In this document: in pieces, positions 1 through 6,703 of the stretch
How the letters are laid out: each line of letters begins with the position of its first letter
Numbering within the stretch: the first letter of the stretch is position 1
Assembly (NCBI GenBank): GCA_937938065.1
Contig: CALDBH010000060.1
Location: 1-13,398, forward strand
DNA: 13,398 nt
Reading direction: 5' to 3'
Source: an uncultured Sulfurovum sp.
Lineage (GTDB): Bacteria > Campylobacterota > Campylobacteria > Campylobacterales > Sulfurovaceae
Notes under the pieces: model-generated
Seen by the model: the letters and a program-made list of their open reading frames with translations, nothing else
Databases searched by the model: none
Told to the model about the DNA's origin: nothing
Program-made: the position numbers and the translations under genes

Positions 1-1
1 A

Positions 2-115
2 TACGAGGTCAAAGATGTGAATATCACTAAAGCAGGTAGGTATACACTACAATTCAGAGCGGAAGTCGGCGATACGATGGGATATTCTGAAGTATCTGCT
101 TATCTAAAACCATAA
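2..115 (+). CDS. 3' end of an unidentified protein gene (partial)
   Basis: An open frame runs in from the left edge and ends at TAA 113-115, giving the last 37 residues of a protein whose start lies outside the window. The residues alternate hydrophobic and polar (for example GRYTLQF and YSEVSAYLKP), which suggests C-terminal beta strands of a sandwich-like domain; this is inference only. Two hairpins follow directly, the second with a T-run, which fits the end of a transcription unit. I do not recognise the family and assign no function. Confidence 0.6.
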   Translation, partial: YEVKDVNITKAGRYTLQFRAEVGDTMGYSEVSAYLKP

Positions 116-128
116 AATGTAAACCTTT

Positions 129-151
129 AAGACAAGGCTGATCCTTGTCTT
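129..151 (+). other. Stem-loop downstream of the first gene
   Basis: A perfect 9-bp inverted repeat AAGACAAGG / CCTTGTCTT flanks a 5-nt loop CTGAT, 13 nt after the stop codon at 115. No T-run follows directly, so on its own it is more likely a 3'-end stabilising hairpin or part of a tandem terminator with the next hairpin at 159-177. Confidence 0.6.
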
Positions 152-158
152 GATCTTT

Positions 159-190
159 ATCTGTCAATATGACAGATTTTTCTTTTTTAT
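159..190 (+). terminator. Rho-independent terminator before addB
   Basis: An 8-bp stem ATCTGTCA / TGACAGAT with a 3-nt loop ATA (159-177) is followed by a T-rich tract (177-188, interrupted by a single C). This is a standard intrinsic terminator. It isolates the upstream unidentified gene from addB, whose own promoter starts about 12 nt later. Confidence 0.8.
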
Positions 191-201
191 CTTCTACTCT
201 A

Positions 202-210
202 TGCTATACT
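202..210 (+). promoter_or_regulatory. Extended -10 promoter of addB-addA
   Basis: TGC-TATACT matches an extended -10 element (TGn plus a near-consensus hexamer at 205-210) after a T-rich stretch, as is usual in Campylobacterota, where -35 boxes are weak. Transcription would begin about 6-8 nt downstream, at or within a base or two of the addB ATG at 218. That would leave essentially no leader. Confidence 0.55.
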
Positions 211-217
211 ACTCAAC

Positions 218-2575
218 ATGAATCAACTCCATATTTATCCAACATCACGAGCATTAAGAACAGTGAGTTCTGAACATAAAGAACAAGATGGCTTTTTACC
301 GGCACTCATGCGTATGGATGAATTTGAACAGCGTGCTATTCTTCTGGAAGATAAAGTACAGATAGATCCACTGCAGCGTATACTTCTTTTACGGGAAGCA
401 GCGAGTTTTCAAGCCTTTGAAGACTTGAAACTGAATATTGAACTGGTAAAGTTTTTTACCAAGAGTGATGCGCTATTTAAATTTTTTGAAGAGTTGGCTG
501 CTGAGCAGATAAGCTTTGATACTTTGGCACAGGCAGATGCGTATGCAGAGTTTGAAACGCATCTTGGTATACTGGAACAGCTTTTTGAGAACTATAGAAA
601 GTTACTTGAGACACAAGGGTTTACAGATAAAGCGTTTATCCCAAATGCCTATAGACTCAATGAGGGATTTTTGCAAGGCTATAAAAGTATAGAGATACAT
701 CTAGAAGGGTACTTGAGTCATTTTGAGTTGGAACTTATAGAAAAAATAGCCAAGACAAGACAGATCATCATACACTACACAACCAGTCCATTTAATGTGA
801 AGATGCAAGAACGTTTTGAAACACTGGGTATTATTTTACCAAATCATGTACATGTCAGTTTTGATCTAACAGATAAAAAAATACTTACAACCCACCCCAA
901 TGATGCAAAGATAAACGCCAATGTCTTCTCTGTGAAAGAACGAGAAGAACAGATAGCTGTAGCTTTTGTCCAGATAGAAAAGATGGTTCGTTCTGGTATA
1001 CACCCGGAAGAGATAGTACTTATCTTGCCTGATGAACACTTTAAAGAACACTTTACACTATTTGACACTCATAATAACCTGAACTTTGCAATGGGATATG
1101 ACTACGCAAATGGCCGTATATACAAATCGCTTGAAGCACTCTATAAGTATTGGCAAAGCTTTGATGCTGAGCATAAATATCTACTGGAACGTTATGGGTT
1201 TAACTTTGAATCGGTAGAGAAATTATCTCCCACAAAATGTTGCAAAATAGAGGAGTTTTTTAGTGCTATAGATGGATTTGGTTTGTTAGAGTGTCCACTG
1301 CTTGATGGTGAAAAAAAAGAGAAGAGTAATGAACGTGTCTATGAAAAGTATCTGCACCTCATGAAGATATTTGCAAAAGAGGAGATGAGTTTAAAAGAGT
1401 GGCTCTTCTTATGGCTTAAAGCACTTTCAAAGATCACTATCGATGATGTACGAGGTGGAATGATCACGGTGATGGGAGTGTTGGAGACCAGAGGAGTGAG
1501 TTTTGAAGGTGTGGTCATTGTAGATTTTAATGAAGGCATCGTGCCTGCAACTTCAAGTAAAGATCAGTTTCTTAACTCCTCGGTTCGAGCCTTTGCCAAC
1601 CTCCCTACTAAAAATGACAGGGAAGCTTTGCAAAAGCAATACTACAAACGTTTACTCGAACAAGCCAAAGAGGTAGCCATACTCTACAGCAGCAGTGACA
1701 ATAAACTCCCCTCAAAATTCCTTTATGAACTGGGACTGGAAAGCGCAGTACCAACACAAGCCCAATCCAATCTGCTTTATGACCAAGCTTCACAGTTTGT
1801 AGAGGAAGAAGATCCTGTAGTAGAGCATTTTAATGCACATGACATTACATGGTCAGCTTCGAGATTGAAAACCTATTTGGAGTGTAAACGAAAGTACTAC
1901 TATCGTTACATACAAAAGATAGAGGCGAAAAAAGAAGAAGAGCTGAATGAGGGTGCATTTTTACACTTACTCCTAGATCATGTGCATAGAGAAAAAGAGA
2001 GTTATGAAAGCAAAGAGGAGATGCAAAAAAATCTAGACATTCTGTTAGAGAAACTACTACCCTTTGATGATGCTCAAACAGCATATAAAAAACTTCTGTG
2101 GAAAGAGAAGTTAAAGGGATTTGTTACTTCACAGATAGAGCACTTTAAGGCGGATTGGAGAGTGGTGGAAAGAGAAGTAGAAGTACAAGGAGACATAGGA
2201 GGTTTACGCTTCAAGGGGCGCATAGACCGAATAGACCAAAATGCTACGGACACACTTGTGCTTGATTATAAAAGCGGTTCAACAACTGCGGCAAACAAAA
2301 CCAAGAATCTAGAGAAGCTCACAGATCTGCAAATGAGTATCTACCACCAAATACTTATAGGAAAATACCAAAATATCAATCTGGCGTTCGTTAAAATACT
2401 CGAGGGAGGTACTATAGAAGAGATCACAGCCCTAGAAGAGAAAAATGAACTCTTGGCACAACACATTATAGAGCTCAAACAAACAAAGCGTTTTACGGCT
2501 GAAAAGTGTGAGGATCTACAAAAATGTAAGTATTGTGAATTTACCTTGATGTGTGAGAGAGGAGAGTATCTATGA
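218..2575 (+). CDS. addB: AddB-type subunit of a RecBCD-like helicase-nuclease (PD-(D/E)XK, Fe-S)
   Basis: This is the AddB subunit of the AddAB enzyme that resects double-strand breaks for RecA-dependent repair; AddA is encoded next. The N-terminal part is a UvrD-like fold in which the Walker A position is degenerate (YPTSRALR at 8-15), so ATP hydrolysis probably rests with AddA. An AddB-typical stretch is seen at about 419-443 (MGVLETRG then VDFNEGIVP). The C-terminal nuclease domain has GRIDRID (667-673) and VLDYKSG (D683, K685). Four cysteines, C556 and C770, C773, C779, have the spacing of the AddB Fe-S cluster that ties the ends of the nuclease domain together. At 785 residues it is short compared with Bacillus AddB and close to Helicobacter AddB from memory. 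No Shine-Dalgarno precedes ATG 218; this start is kept because the protein begins right at the conserved YPTSRALR region. It overlaps addA by 4 bp. Confidence 0.88.
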   Translation: MNQLHIYPTSRALRTVSSEHKEQDGFLPALMRMDEFEQRAILLEDKVQIDPLQRILLLREAASFQAFEDLKLNIELVKFFTKSDALFKFFEELAAEQISFDTLAQADAYAEFETHLGILEQLFENYRKLLETQGFTDKAFIPNAYRLNEGFLQGYKSIEIHLEGYLSHFELELIEKIAKTRQIIIHYTTSPFNVKMQERFETLGIILPNHVHVSFDLTDKKILTTHPNDAKINANVFSVKEREEQIAVAFVQIEKMVRSGIHPEEIVLILPDEHFKEHFTLFDTHNNLNFAMGYDYANGRIYKSLEALYKYWQSFDAEHKYLLERYGFNFESVEKLSPTKCCKIEEFFSAIDGFGLLECPLLDGEKKEKSNERVYEKYLHLMKIFAKEEMSLKEWLFLWLKALSKITIDDVRGGMITVMGVLETRGVSFEGVVIVDFNEGIVPATSSKDQFLNSSVRAFANLPTKNDREALQKQYYKRLLEQAKEVAILYSSSDNKLPSKFLYELGLESAVPTQAQSNLLYDQASQFVEEEDPVVEHFNAHDITWSASRLKTYLECKRKYYYRYIQKIEAKKEEELNEGAFLHLLLDHVHREKESYESKEEMQKNLDILLEKLLPFDDAQTAYKKLLWKEKLKGFVTSQIEHFKADWRVVEREVEVQGDIGGLRFKGRIDRIDQNATDTLVLDYKSGSTTAANKTKNLEKLTDLQMSIYHQILIGKYQNINLAFVKILEGGTIEEITALEEKNELLAQHIIELKQTKRFTAEKCEDLQKCKYCEFTLMCERGEYL

Positions 2576-5304
2576 GTTTCAAACCTTTTTTAGCCTACTC
2601 TGCTTCCGCAGGGTCTGGTAAAACATTTGCTCTTTCGGTACGATACATTTCACTGCTTTTTATGGGAGAATCTCCTAGCTCTATACTGGCAGCAACCTTT
2701 ACCAATAAAGCAGCAGCGGAAATGCGTCAAAGGGTGGTAGACTCTTTGCGTGAATTGGCTGATGAAAATAATAAACCATTCACTGACGCTATCTGTGTAC
2801 AGACTGGACTTTCACGTGAGGAACTTTTACTAAAGCAGCCTGAAGTGTTGGCGCGTTTCTTGGCCAGTAGTTCTTACATCGTTACGCTTGACAGTTTTTT
2901 CTCTTCCATCTTACGTTCGGCTTCTTTGGAGATAGGATTTGAACCGGACTTTGTCACCAAAGAGCAGGGTGATGATGAACTGGAAAAACATTTCCTTGAA
3001 GAATTACAGGCTGAGGGACTGCTCTCTTCTCTTGTAAAACTCTCTATGGATATAGAAGATAAACGTTTTATGAAGATATTTGATCTTATGCAAAACTTTT
3101 ATAAGGTGGATCCTTTACTACCCAAGCAAGAGGATGGGAATCTTGCTTTAGTCAAACAAGAAGAGGCATGTGATATACTCAGAGTTAAGATGATAAAAGC
3201 ACTTACAGATGCGGGGGCTTCGGTACGTTGCATGAAGCAGTTTGAAACAAAGAGTATCAAAGAGTTATTCGCCAAATCACTTTTTGAAAAAGAAACTTTA
3301 GCAGAACACTCATGGTTTAAAAAAGTAGCCAACGATGAGATAGAAGGACTCTACACTTTTCTCAAAAAAGAGTTAGCCCTGTGGTCACAAGTCAAAGAAG
3401 CCATCGTCTTGCATAATCTCTTCAAGATATATGACTACTATAAAAATGCGACTATCACCAATGCAAAGTCTTCTGGTGTATTGAGTTTTGATGATCTGAC
3501 TTATTTTACCTACCGACTCTTACATGAAAGCCTCAGTAAAGAGTTTTTGTATTTCAAGATAGACTCTAAGTTCAAACATATACTGCTTGATGAGTTTCAA
3601 GATACCTCTACTTTACAGTTCTTACTACTGAAGCCGCTCATAGATGAGATATTTGCAGGGCATGGTCAGAGTGAATTTAAGAGCTTTTTTTATGTGGGAG
3701 ATACCAAACAGTCTCTTTACCGTTTTAGGGGTGGGGTCGAAGAGCTGTTTGATAAAGTGGCGGAACACTATGGAGTGAACATAGAACCCATGGATACCAA
3801 TTATAGAAGTTCCAGAAATGTCGTAGAACAGGTCAATCGATGGTTTGAGCCAGCAATGGAAAACTATGTACCTCAAAAGAGTAAAGTAGGGGCCTCTGAA
3901 GGGTATGTAGAGGTCCTTGAGTCTGAAACACTGATAGAAGAAGCTGTAGGACAAGCCAAAAGACTCTTAGCGTTGGGGGTTGATGTCAATAACATCGCTT
4001 TTTTAGTCAGTACGAACAAAGATGGTGTGAGTCTGCAAGAGGCATGTCTGTCCGAAGAGATTTCGACACTTTTACAAACCTCCAGTTCACTCAAGAATCT
4101 TCCAAAAATAGCAGCACTTGTTGCAATGGCAGAGTATTTGTTTTATGGTGAGAAGATAGATGCACAAGCACTGCTGTTAAAAGTAGGTAAGTCATTGGAA
4201 GATATCGATACTTCTTGGTTCTCAGCATTTATGAGTCCTTTGCAAGTGGTAGACAGACTGGTGAGAGAGTTTGGATATTTCGATGAAGATCTAAACATTT
4301 TGAAACTTCTGGAATTCGCATCGAACTTTTCAGACATACCTACGTTTATAGATGAGTTCAGTACTTCTTCCATCTCTGTGGCAGCTAATTCAGCGCATGG
4401 AGCAAAGATCATGACGATCCATGGATCCAAAGGACTTGAATTTGAGTATGTCATACTGCTGGATAAACTCACGCGTAAAAATAGTGATAAGTCAGCACTC
4501 ATCTACCATTATAATGATCAGCTCTATATAGATAAGATACTCTACAGGACCAAAGGTAGAGAAAACTTTGATGAATCGTATAAACGTATTATGGATGCAC
4601 GTAAAGTCTCAGAACTTAAAGACAGAAAAAATATACTTTATGTGGCTTTAACCCGTGCAGTGGAAGGGCTTATTATTCTTAGAAAACCTAAAGATTCTAT
4701 TTTTGATGAGATCAATATGGGACCAATGTCTGTGGGCGAGCTTCAAATAGATTCAGCTCACGACACTAAAAAGACCTTACCTGAGACAGTCAAAGAGTTG
4801 AGTATCTCAAATTACGGTACACAAGAAGTGCTTTCTGCTGACGAGGAAGAAGAGAAAGATTTTGAGGCTATCTTGTTCGGTACAGCTTTGCATTATACAT
4901 TAGAGATGTTGGGTGCCTTTGATGGCGAGAGTTTGGATTCTGCTATGATTTCTTTGAAGAACCGTTATGGTCAACAGTTAACTGATGTAAGTATAGAACA
5001 GATAGAAGAGCGTATAAAAAACCTTATAGCTGATACAGCATTCCAACAGATACTTGATGGAGCTATAGTCACGAAAGAGCAGTCTCTTAGTTTTGAGGGA
5101 GAACTGAAACAAATAGATCTATTGTTGGAGTATGATGATCACTGTTTAGTCATTGATTATAAGAGTTCTAAAAAATATGCGTTGAAACATCAAAAGCAGG
5201 TGAGATATTATCAAAAAGCCATACATACCATCACAGGTAAAAGAACAGAAGGGATGATTGTTTATCTATTAGAAGAAGAAATAGAGACAGAAACCTTAAG
5301 ATAA
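2572..5304 (+). CDS. addA: AddA-type subunit, UvrD/RecB-family helicase with C-terminal nuclease
   Basis: This is the motor and second nuclease subunit of AddAB, acting on double-stranded DNA ends in the cytoplasm. Superfamily 1 helicase motifs are all in order: Walker A ASAGSGKT (11-18), motif Ia AATFTNKAAAEMR (about 40-52), motif II DEFQD (340-344), motif III GDTKQSLYRFRG (376-387), motif IV NYRSS (410-414), motif V TIHGSKGLE (615-623) and motif VI YVALTRA (690-696). The C-terminus has the PD-(D/E)XK nuclease core with D849 and VIDYKSS (D862, K864). At 910 residues it is on the short side for AddA. The ATG overlaps the addB stop as ATGA, with an AGGAG ribosome site at 2560-2564, so the two subunits are translationally coupled. 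The order addB then addA is the usual one. Confidence 0.92.
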   Translation: MSFKPFLAYSASAGSGKTFALSVRYISLLFMGESPSSILAATFTNKAAAEMRQRVVDSLRELADENNKPFTDAICVQTGLSREELLLKQPEVLARFLASSSYIVTLDSFFSSILRSASLEIGFEPDFVTKEQGDDELEKHFLEELQAEGLLSSLVKLSMDIEDKRFMKIFDLMQNFYKVDPLLPKQEDGNLALVKQEEACDILRVKMIKALTDAGASVRCMKQFETKSIKELFAKSLFEKETLAEHSWFKKVANDEIEGLYTFLKKELALWSQVKEAIVLHNLFKIYDYYKNATITNAKSSGVLSFDDLTYFTYRLLHESLSKEFLYFKIDSKFKHILLDEFQDTSTLQFLLLKPLIDEIFAGHGQSEFKSFFYVGDTKQSLYRFRGGVEELFDKVAEHYGVNIEPMDTNYRSSRNVVEQVNRWFEPAMENYVPQKSKVGASEGYVEVLESETLIEEAVGQAKRLLALGVDVNNIAFLVSTNKDGVSLQEACLSEEISTLLQTSSSLKNLPKIAALVAMAEYLFYGEKIDAQALLLKVGKSLEDIDTSWFSAFMSPLQVVDRLVREFGYFDEDLNILKLLEFASNFSDIPTFIDEFSTSSISVAANSAHGAKIMTIHGSKGLEFEYVILLDKLTRKNSDKSALIYHYNDQLYIDKILYRTKGRENFDESYKRIMDARKVSELKDRKNILYVALTRAVEGLIILRKPKDSIFDEINMGPMSVGELQIDSAHDTKKTLPETVKELSISNYGTQEVLSADEEEEKDFEAILFGTALHYTLEMLGAFDGESLDSAMISLKNRYGQQLTDVSIEQIEERIKNLIADTAFQQILDGAIVTKEQSLSFEGELKQIDLLLEYDDHCLVIDYKSSKKYALKHQKQVRYYQKAIHTITGKRTEGMIVYLLEEEIETETLR

Positions 5305-5337
5305 TCTTAATTTAAATAAATTTTAAGGTTAAGTGGG

Positions 5338-5343
5338 TACAAT
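5338..5343 (+). promoter_or_regulatory. -10 element of the rplM-rpsI operon
   Basis: TACAAT lies 57 bp before the rplM ATG, behind an AT-rich stretch. It would give a leader of about 50 nt that contains the hairpin at 5355-5380. Between addA and this site there are only weak AT-rich inverted repeats (5292-5330, including TTAAGA/TCTTAA around the addA stop), so some readthrough from addA is possible. Confidence 0.5.
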
Positions 5344-5354
5344 CCGTCCACAAA

Positions 5355-5380
5355 AGAACATTTATACAGTAAATAGTTCT
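5355..5380 (+). promoter_or_regulatory. Hairpin in the rplM leader
   Basis: AGAAC-ATTTA pairs with TAAAT-(A)-GTTCT around the loop TACAG, a 10-bp stem with one bulged A, ending 8 nt before the ribosome binding site AAGGA (5389-5393). In E. coli L13 represses its own operon through the rplM leader, so this is a candidate for a similar role. That role here is inference. Confidence 0.4.
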
Positions 5381-5399
5381 ATTTAAACAAGGAAAATTC

Positions 5400-5825
5400 A
5401 TGAAATTGACATCAGTTCTTAAACCTGCTGACGTGACTCGTGACTGGGTTCTGATCGATGCAGAAGGTAAAACTTTTGGTCGTATCTTAACTGAAGTAGC
5501 GACACTTCTTAGAGGTAAACACAAGCCATCATTTACACCAAATGTAGATTGTGGTGACTACGTAGTTATCATCAACGCTGAAAAAGCGAAGTTCTCAGGA
5601 GCTAAACTTGAAGACAAAGAGTACTTTACTCACAGTGGTTACTTCGGTTCTACTAAAAGTAAAAAACTTGGTGATATGCTAGAAAACCATACTGAAAAAC
5701 TTTTCAGACAAGCTGTTAGAGGTATGCTTCCTAAGACTACTCTTGGTAGAGCAATGCTTAAAAAGCTTAAAGTATATGCAGGTGCTGAACATCCACACAC
5801 TGCTCAAATCAATAAGGAGGCGTAA
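5400..5825 (+). CDS. rplM: 50S ribosomal protein L13
   Basis: This is the large-subunit protein L13, an early-assembly component that binds 23S rRNA. The 141 residues match the normal bacterial length (142 in E. coli). Conserved blocks are visible: the W-x-L-I-D-A-x-G-x-x-x-G-R N-terminal region, [12 protein letters not shown], the [11 protein letters not shown] core, and the [23 protein letters not shown] region near the end. Start ATG 5400 has AAGGA 6 nt upstream. It is the first gene of the rplM-rpsI pair; the rpsI Shine-Dalgarno lies within its last codons. Confidence 0.97.
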   Translation: MKLTSVLKPADVTRDWVLIDAEGKTFGRILTEVATLLRGKHKPSFTPNVDCGDYVVIINAEKAKFSGAKLEDKEYFTHSGYFGSTKSKKLGDMLENHTEKLFRQAVRGMLPKTTLGRAMLKKLKVYAGAEHPHTAQINKEA

Positions 5826-5827
5826 GC

Positions 5828-6217
5828 ATGGCAACTATTTATGCAACAGGTAAAAGAAAAGCGGCTATCGCTAAAGTTTGGTTGACTCCAGGTAACGGTG
5901 AAATGCTTATAAACGGTAAAACACTTGACCAATGGTTAGGTGGACACGAAACACTTAAAATGAAAGTTAGACTTCCACTTGAAGCAACTAAGCAACTTGA
6001 GTCTATGAATGTTAGAGCTACTACACTTGGTGGTGGTTATTCTGCTCAAGCGGATGCACTTAAGCATGGTATCACTAAAGCTCTTGTAGAGTTTGAACCA
6101 TCTTTCAGAGCAATTCTTAAGCCTATGGGACTTCTTACTAGAGACTCAAGAGTAGTTGAAAGAAAGAAACCAGGAAAGAAAAAAGCGAGAAGATCTCCAC
6201 AGTTCTCAAAAAGATAG
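5828..6217 (+). CDS. rpsI: 30S ribosomal protein S9
   Basis: This is the small-subunit protein S9, whose basic C-terminal tail reaches the P-site tRNA. The 129 residues are full length. The N-terminus ([17 protein letters not shown]), the central [16 protein letters not shown] block and the canonical C-terminal QFSKR tail are all present. The start has a perfect AAGGAGG at 5814-5820, 7 nt before the ATG. Only 2 nt separate it from the rplM stop, so the two are cotranscribed and probably translationally coupled. A run of hairpins follows directly after the stop. Confidence 0.97.
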   Translation: MATIYATGKRKAAIAKVWLTPGNGEMLINGKTLDQWLGGHETLKMKVRLPLEATKQLESMNVRATTLGGGYSAQADALKHGITKALVEFEPSFRAILKPMGLLTRDSRVVERKKPGKKKARRSPQFSKR

Positions 6218-6239
6218 TCGATACTTTTCGACTTCTTTT
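6216..6239 (+). terminator. First terminator-like hairpin after rpsI
   Basis: AGTCGA / TCGACT (6 bp, loop TACTTT, 6216-6233) begins within the rpsI stop codon and is followed by TCTTTT. The stem is short, so termination by this hairpin alone may be partial. Confidence 0.5.
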
Positions 6240-6240
6240 C

Positions 6241-6265
6241 CCAAGGTTTTTCCTTGGCACTTTTT
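6241..6265 (+). terminator. Second terminator-like hairpin after rpsI
   Basis: CCAAGG / CCTTGG (6 bp) with a TTTTT loop (6241-6257) is followed by CAC and five T. Together with the hairpins on either side it forms a tandem 3'-end structure for the ribosomal operon. Confidence 0.6.
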
Positions 6266-6288
6266 GCAAGGGCTTTTCTCTTGCAAAA
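6262..6288. other. Third hairpin in the rpsI 3' region
   Basis: TTTTGCAAG / CTTGCAAAA is a perfect 9-bp inverted repeat with a 9-nt loop (GGCTTTTCT). It overlaps the T-run of the preceding hairpin. It has no T-run after it on either strand, so it may cap the 3' ends of converging transcripts (rpsI from the left, the sqr unit from the right) rather than act as a classical terminator. Confidence 0.5.
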
Positions 6289-6350
6289 TCTACATTTTAC
6301 AAACTCACACTTTTTATTTATCAAGCTAACAACTCTTAAAGTAAAGTATC

Positions 6351-6405
6351 TATAATCACGCATATATAAAACCTGATATCAATATAGATAAGGCTATGGT
6401 ATACT
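6351..6405 (+). promoter_or_regulatory. Plus-strand -10-like elements with no plus-strand gene downstream
   Basis: TATAAT at 6351-6356 and an extended -10, TGG-TATACT, at 6397-6405 both point right, but the next plus-strand gene starts at 8455. The stretch 6289-6491 otherwise holds only an ACAAT/ATTGT hairpin (6434-6449) and the 9-bp hairpin at 6460-6482. These elements could be chance matches in AT-rich DNA, or could drive a short RNA antisense to the 3' end of the sqr transcript. Confidence 0.25.
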
Positions 6406-6459
6406 GGCTTACTTTGGAATAGTACCGAAAGAAACAATAATTTAATTGTCTATAAATAG

Positions 6460-6482
6460 GTATCTTGGAGAGACCAAGATAC
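6460..6482 (-). terminator. Hairpin at the end of the sqr transcription unit
   Basis: GTATCTTGG / CCAAGATAC is a perfect 9-bp stem with a 5-nt loop. It starts 9 nt after the stop codon of the small minus-strand gene (stop at 6492-6494). There is no clean T-run after it on the minus strand, so it is a terminator-like or 3'-protecting hairpin. Its position supports the small gene as the last in the unit. Confidence 0.45.
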
Positions 6483-6491
6483 ACAGCTGTT

Positions 6492-6650
6492 TTAGTGGCT
6501 TTTGCTTACTACGATTAGCATCTTAATGTTGATCACTATAAATCTAATAAATTGCCAAATCTTACAGGTTCTCATCGCTCTTGCGAATTTTCCTGGGATC
6601 ATAGTTAAGTTAAATTGTTCATTTTGAAAATTGACTTCTTCATCTTTCAT
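6492..6650 (-). CDS. Small 52-residue putative membrane-associated protein downstream of sqr
   Basis: The family is not recognised. A 52-codon ORF reads from ATG 6650-6648 to TAA 6494-6492. It has a near-ideal ribosome site AAGGAG 5 nt before the ATG, stronger than that of sqr. The first 20 residues are acidic and polar (MKDEEVNFQN). Residues 21-30 are basic (K21, R24, R27, K30, one Cys at 29). Residues 31-48 form a hydrophobic stretch (IWQFIRFIVINIKMLIVV) with R36, N41 and K43 inside it, and the protein ends SKSH. This pattern suggests a short membrane-anchored or membrane-lying helix with a cytoplasmic N-terminus. It begins 53 nt after the sqr stop on the same strand, with a hairpin just after its own stop, so cotranscription with sqr is likely. 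A role near the quinone-reducing flavoprotein is a guess from position only. Confidence 0.7.
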   Translation of the reverse strand: MKDEEVNFQNEQFNLTMIPGKFARAMRTCKIWQFIRFIVINIKMLIVVSKSH

Positions 6651-6703
6651 TTTATCTCCTTTTTTTCTATAATAATTTTTTCACGTGTAAACTCAGATTG
6701 AGC

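Noticed and set aside
844..1068. Minus-strand open frames inside addB and addA
   Set aside because: These and similar ones further on lie opposite clear coding sequence and show serine- and cysteine-rich shadow composition, with no promoter or ribosome site seen.
6046..6363. Minus-strand 105-codon open frame overlapping rpsI
   Set aside because: It is antisense to the conserved S9 C-terminus and covers the terminator hairpins. Its lysine- and phenylalanine-rich stretch is just the complement of the basic S9 tail and T-rich spacer. No ribosome site was seen.
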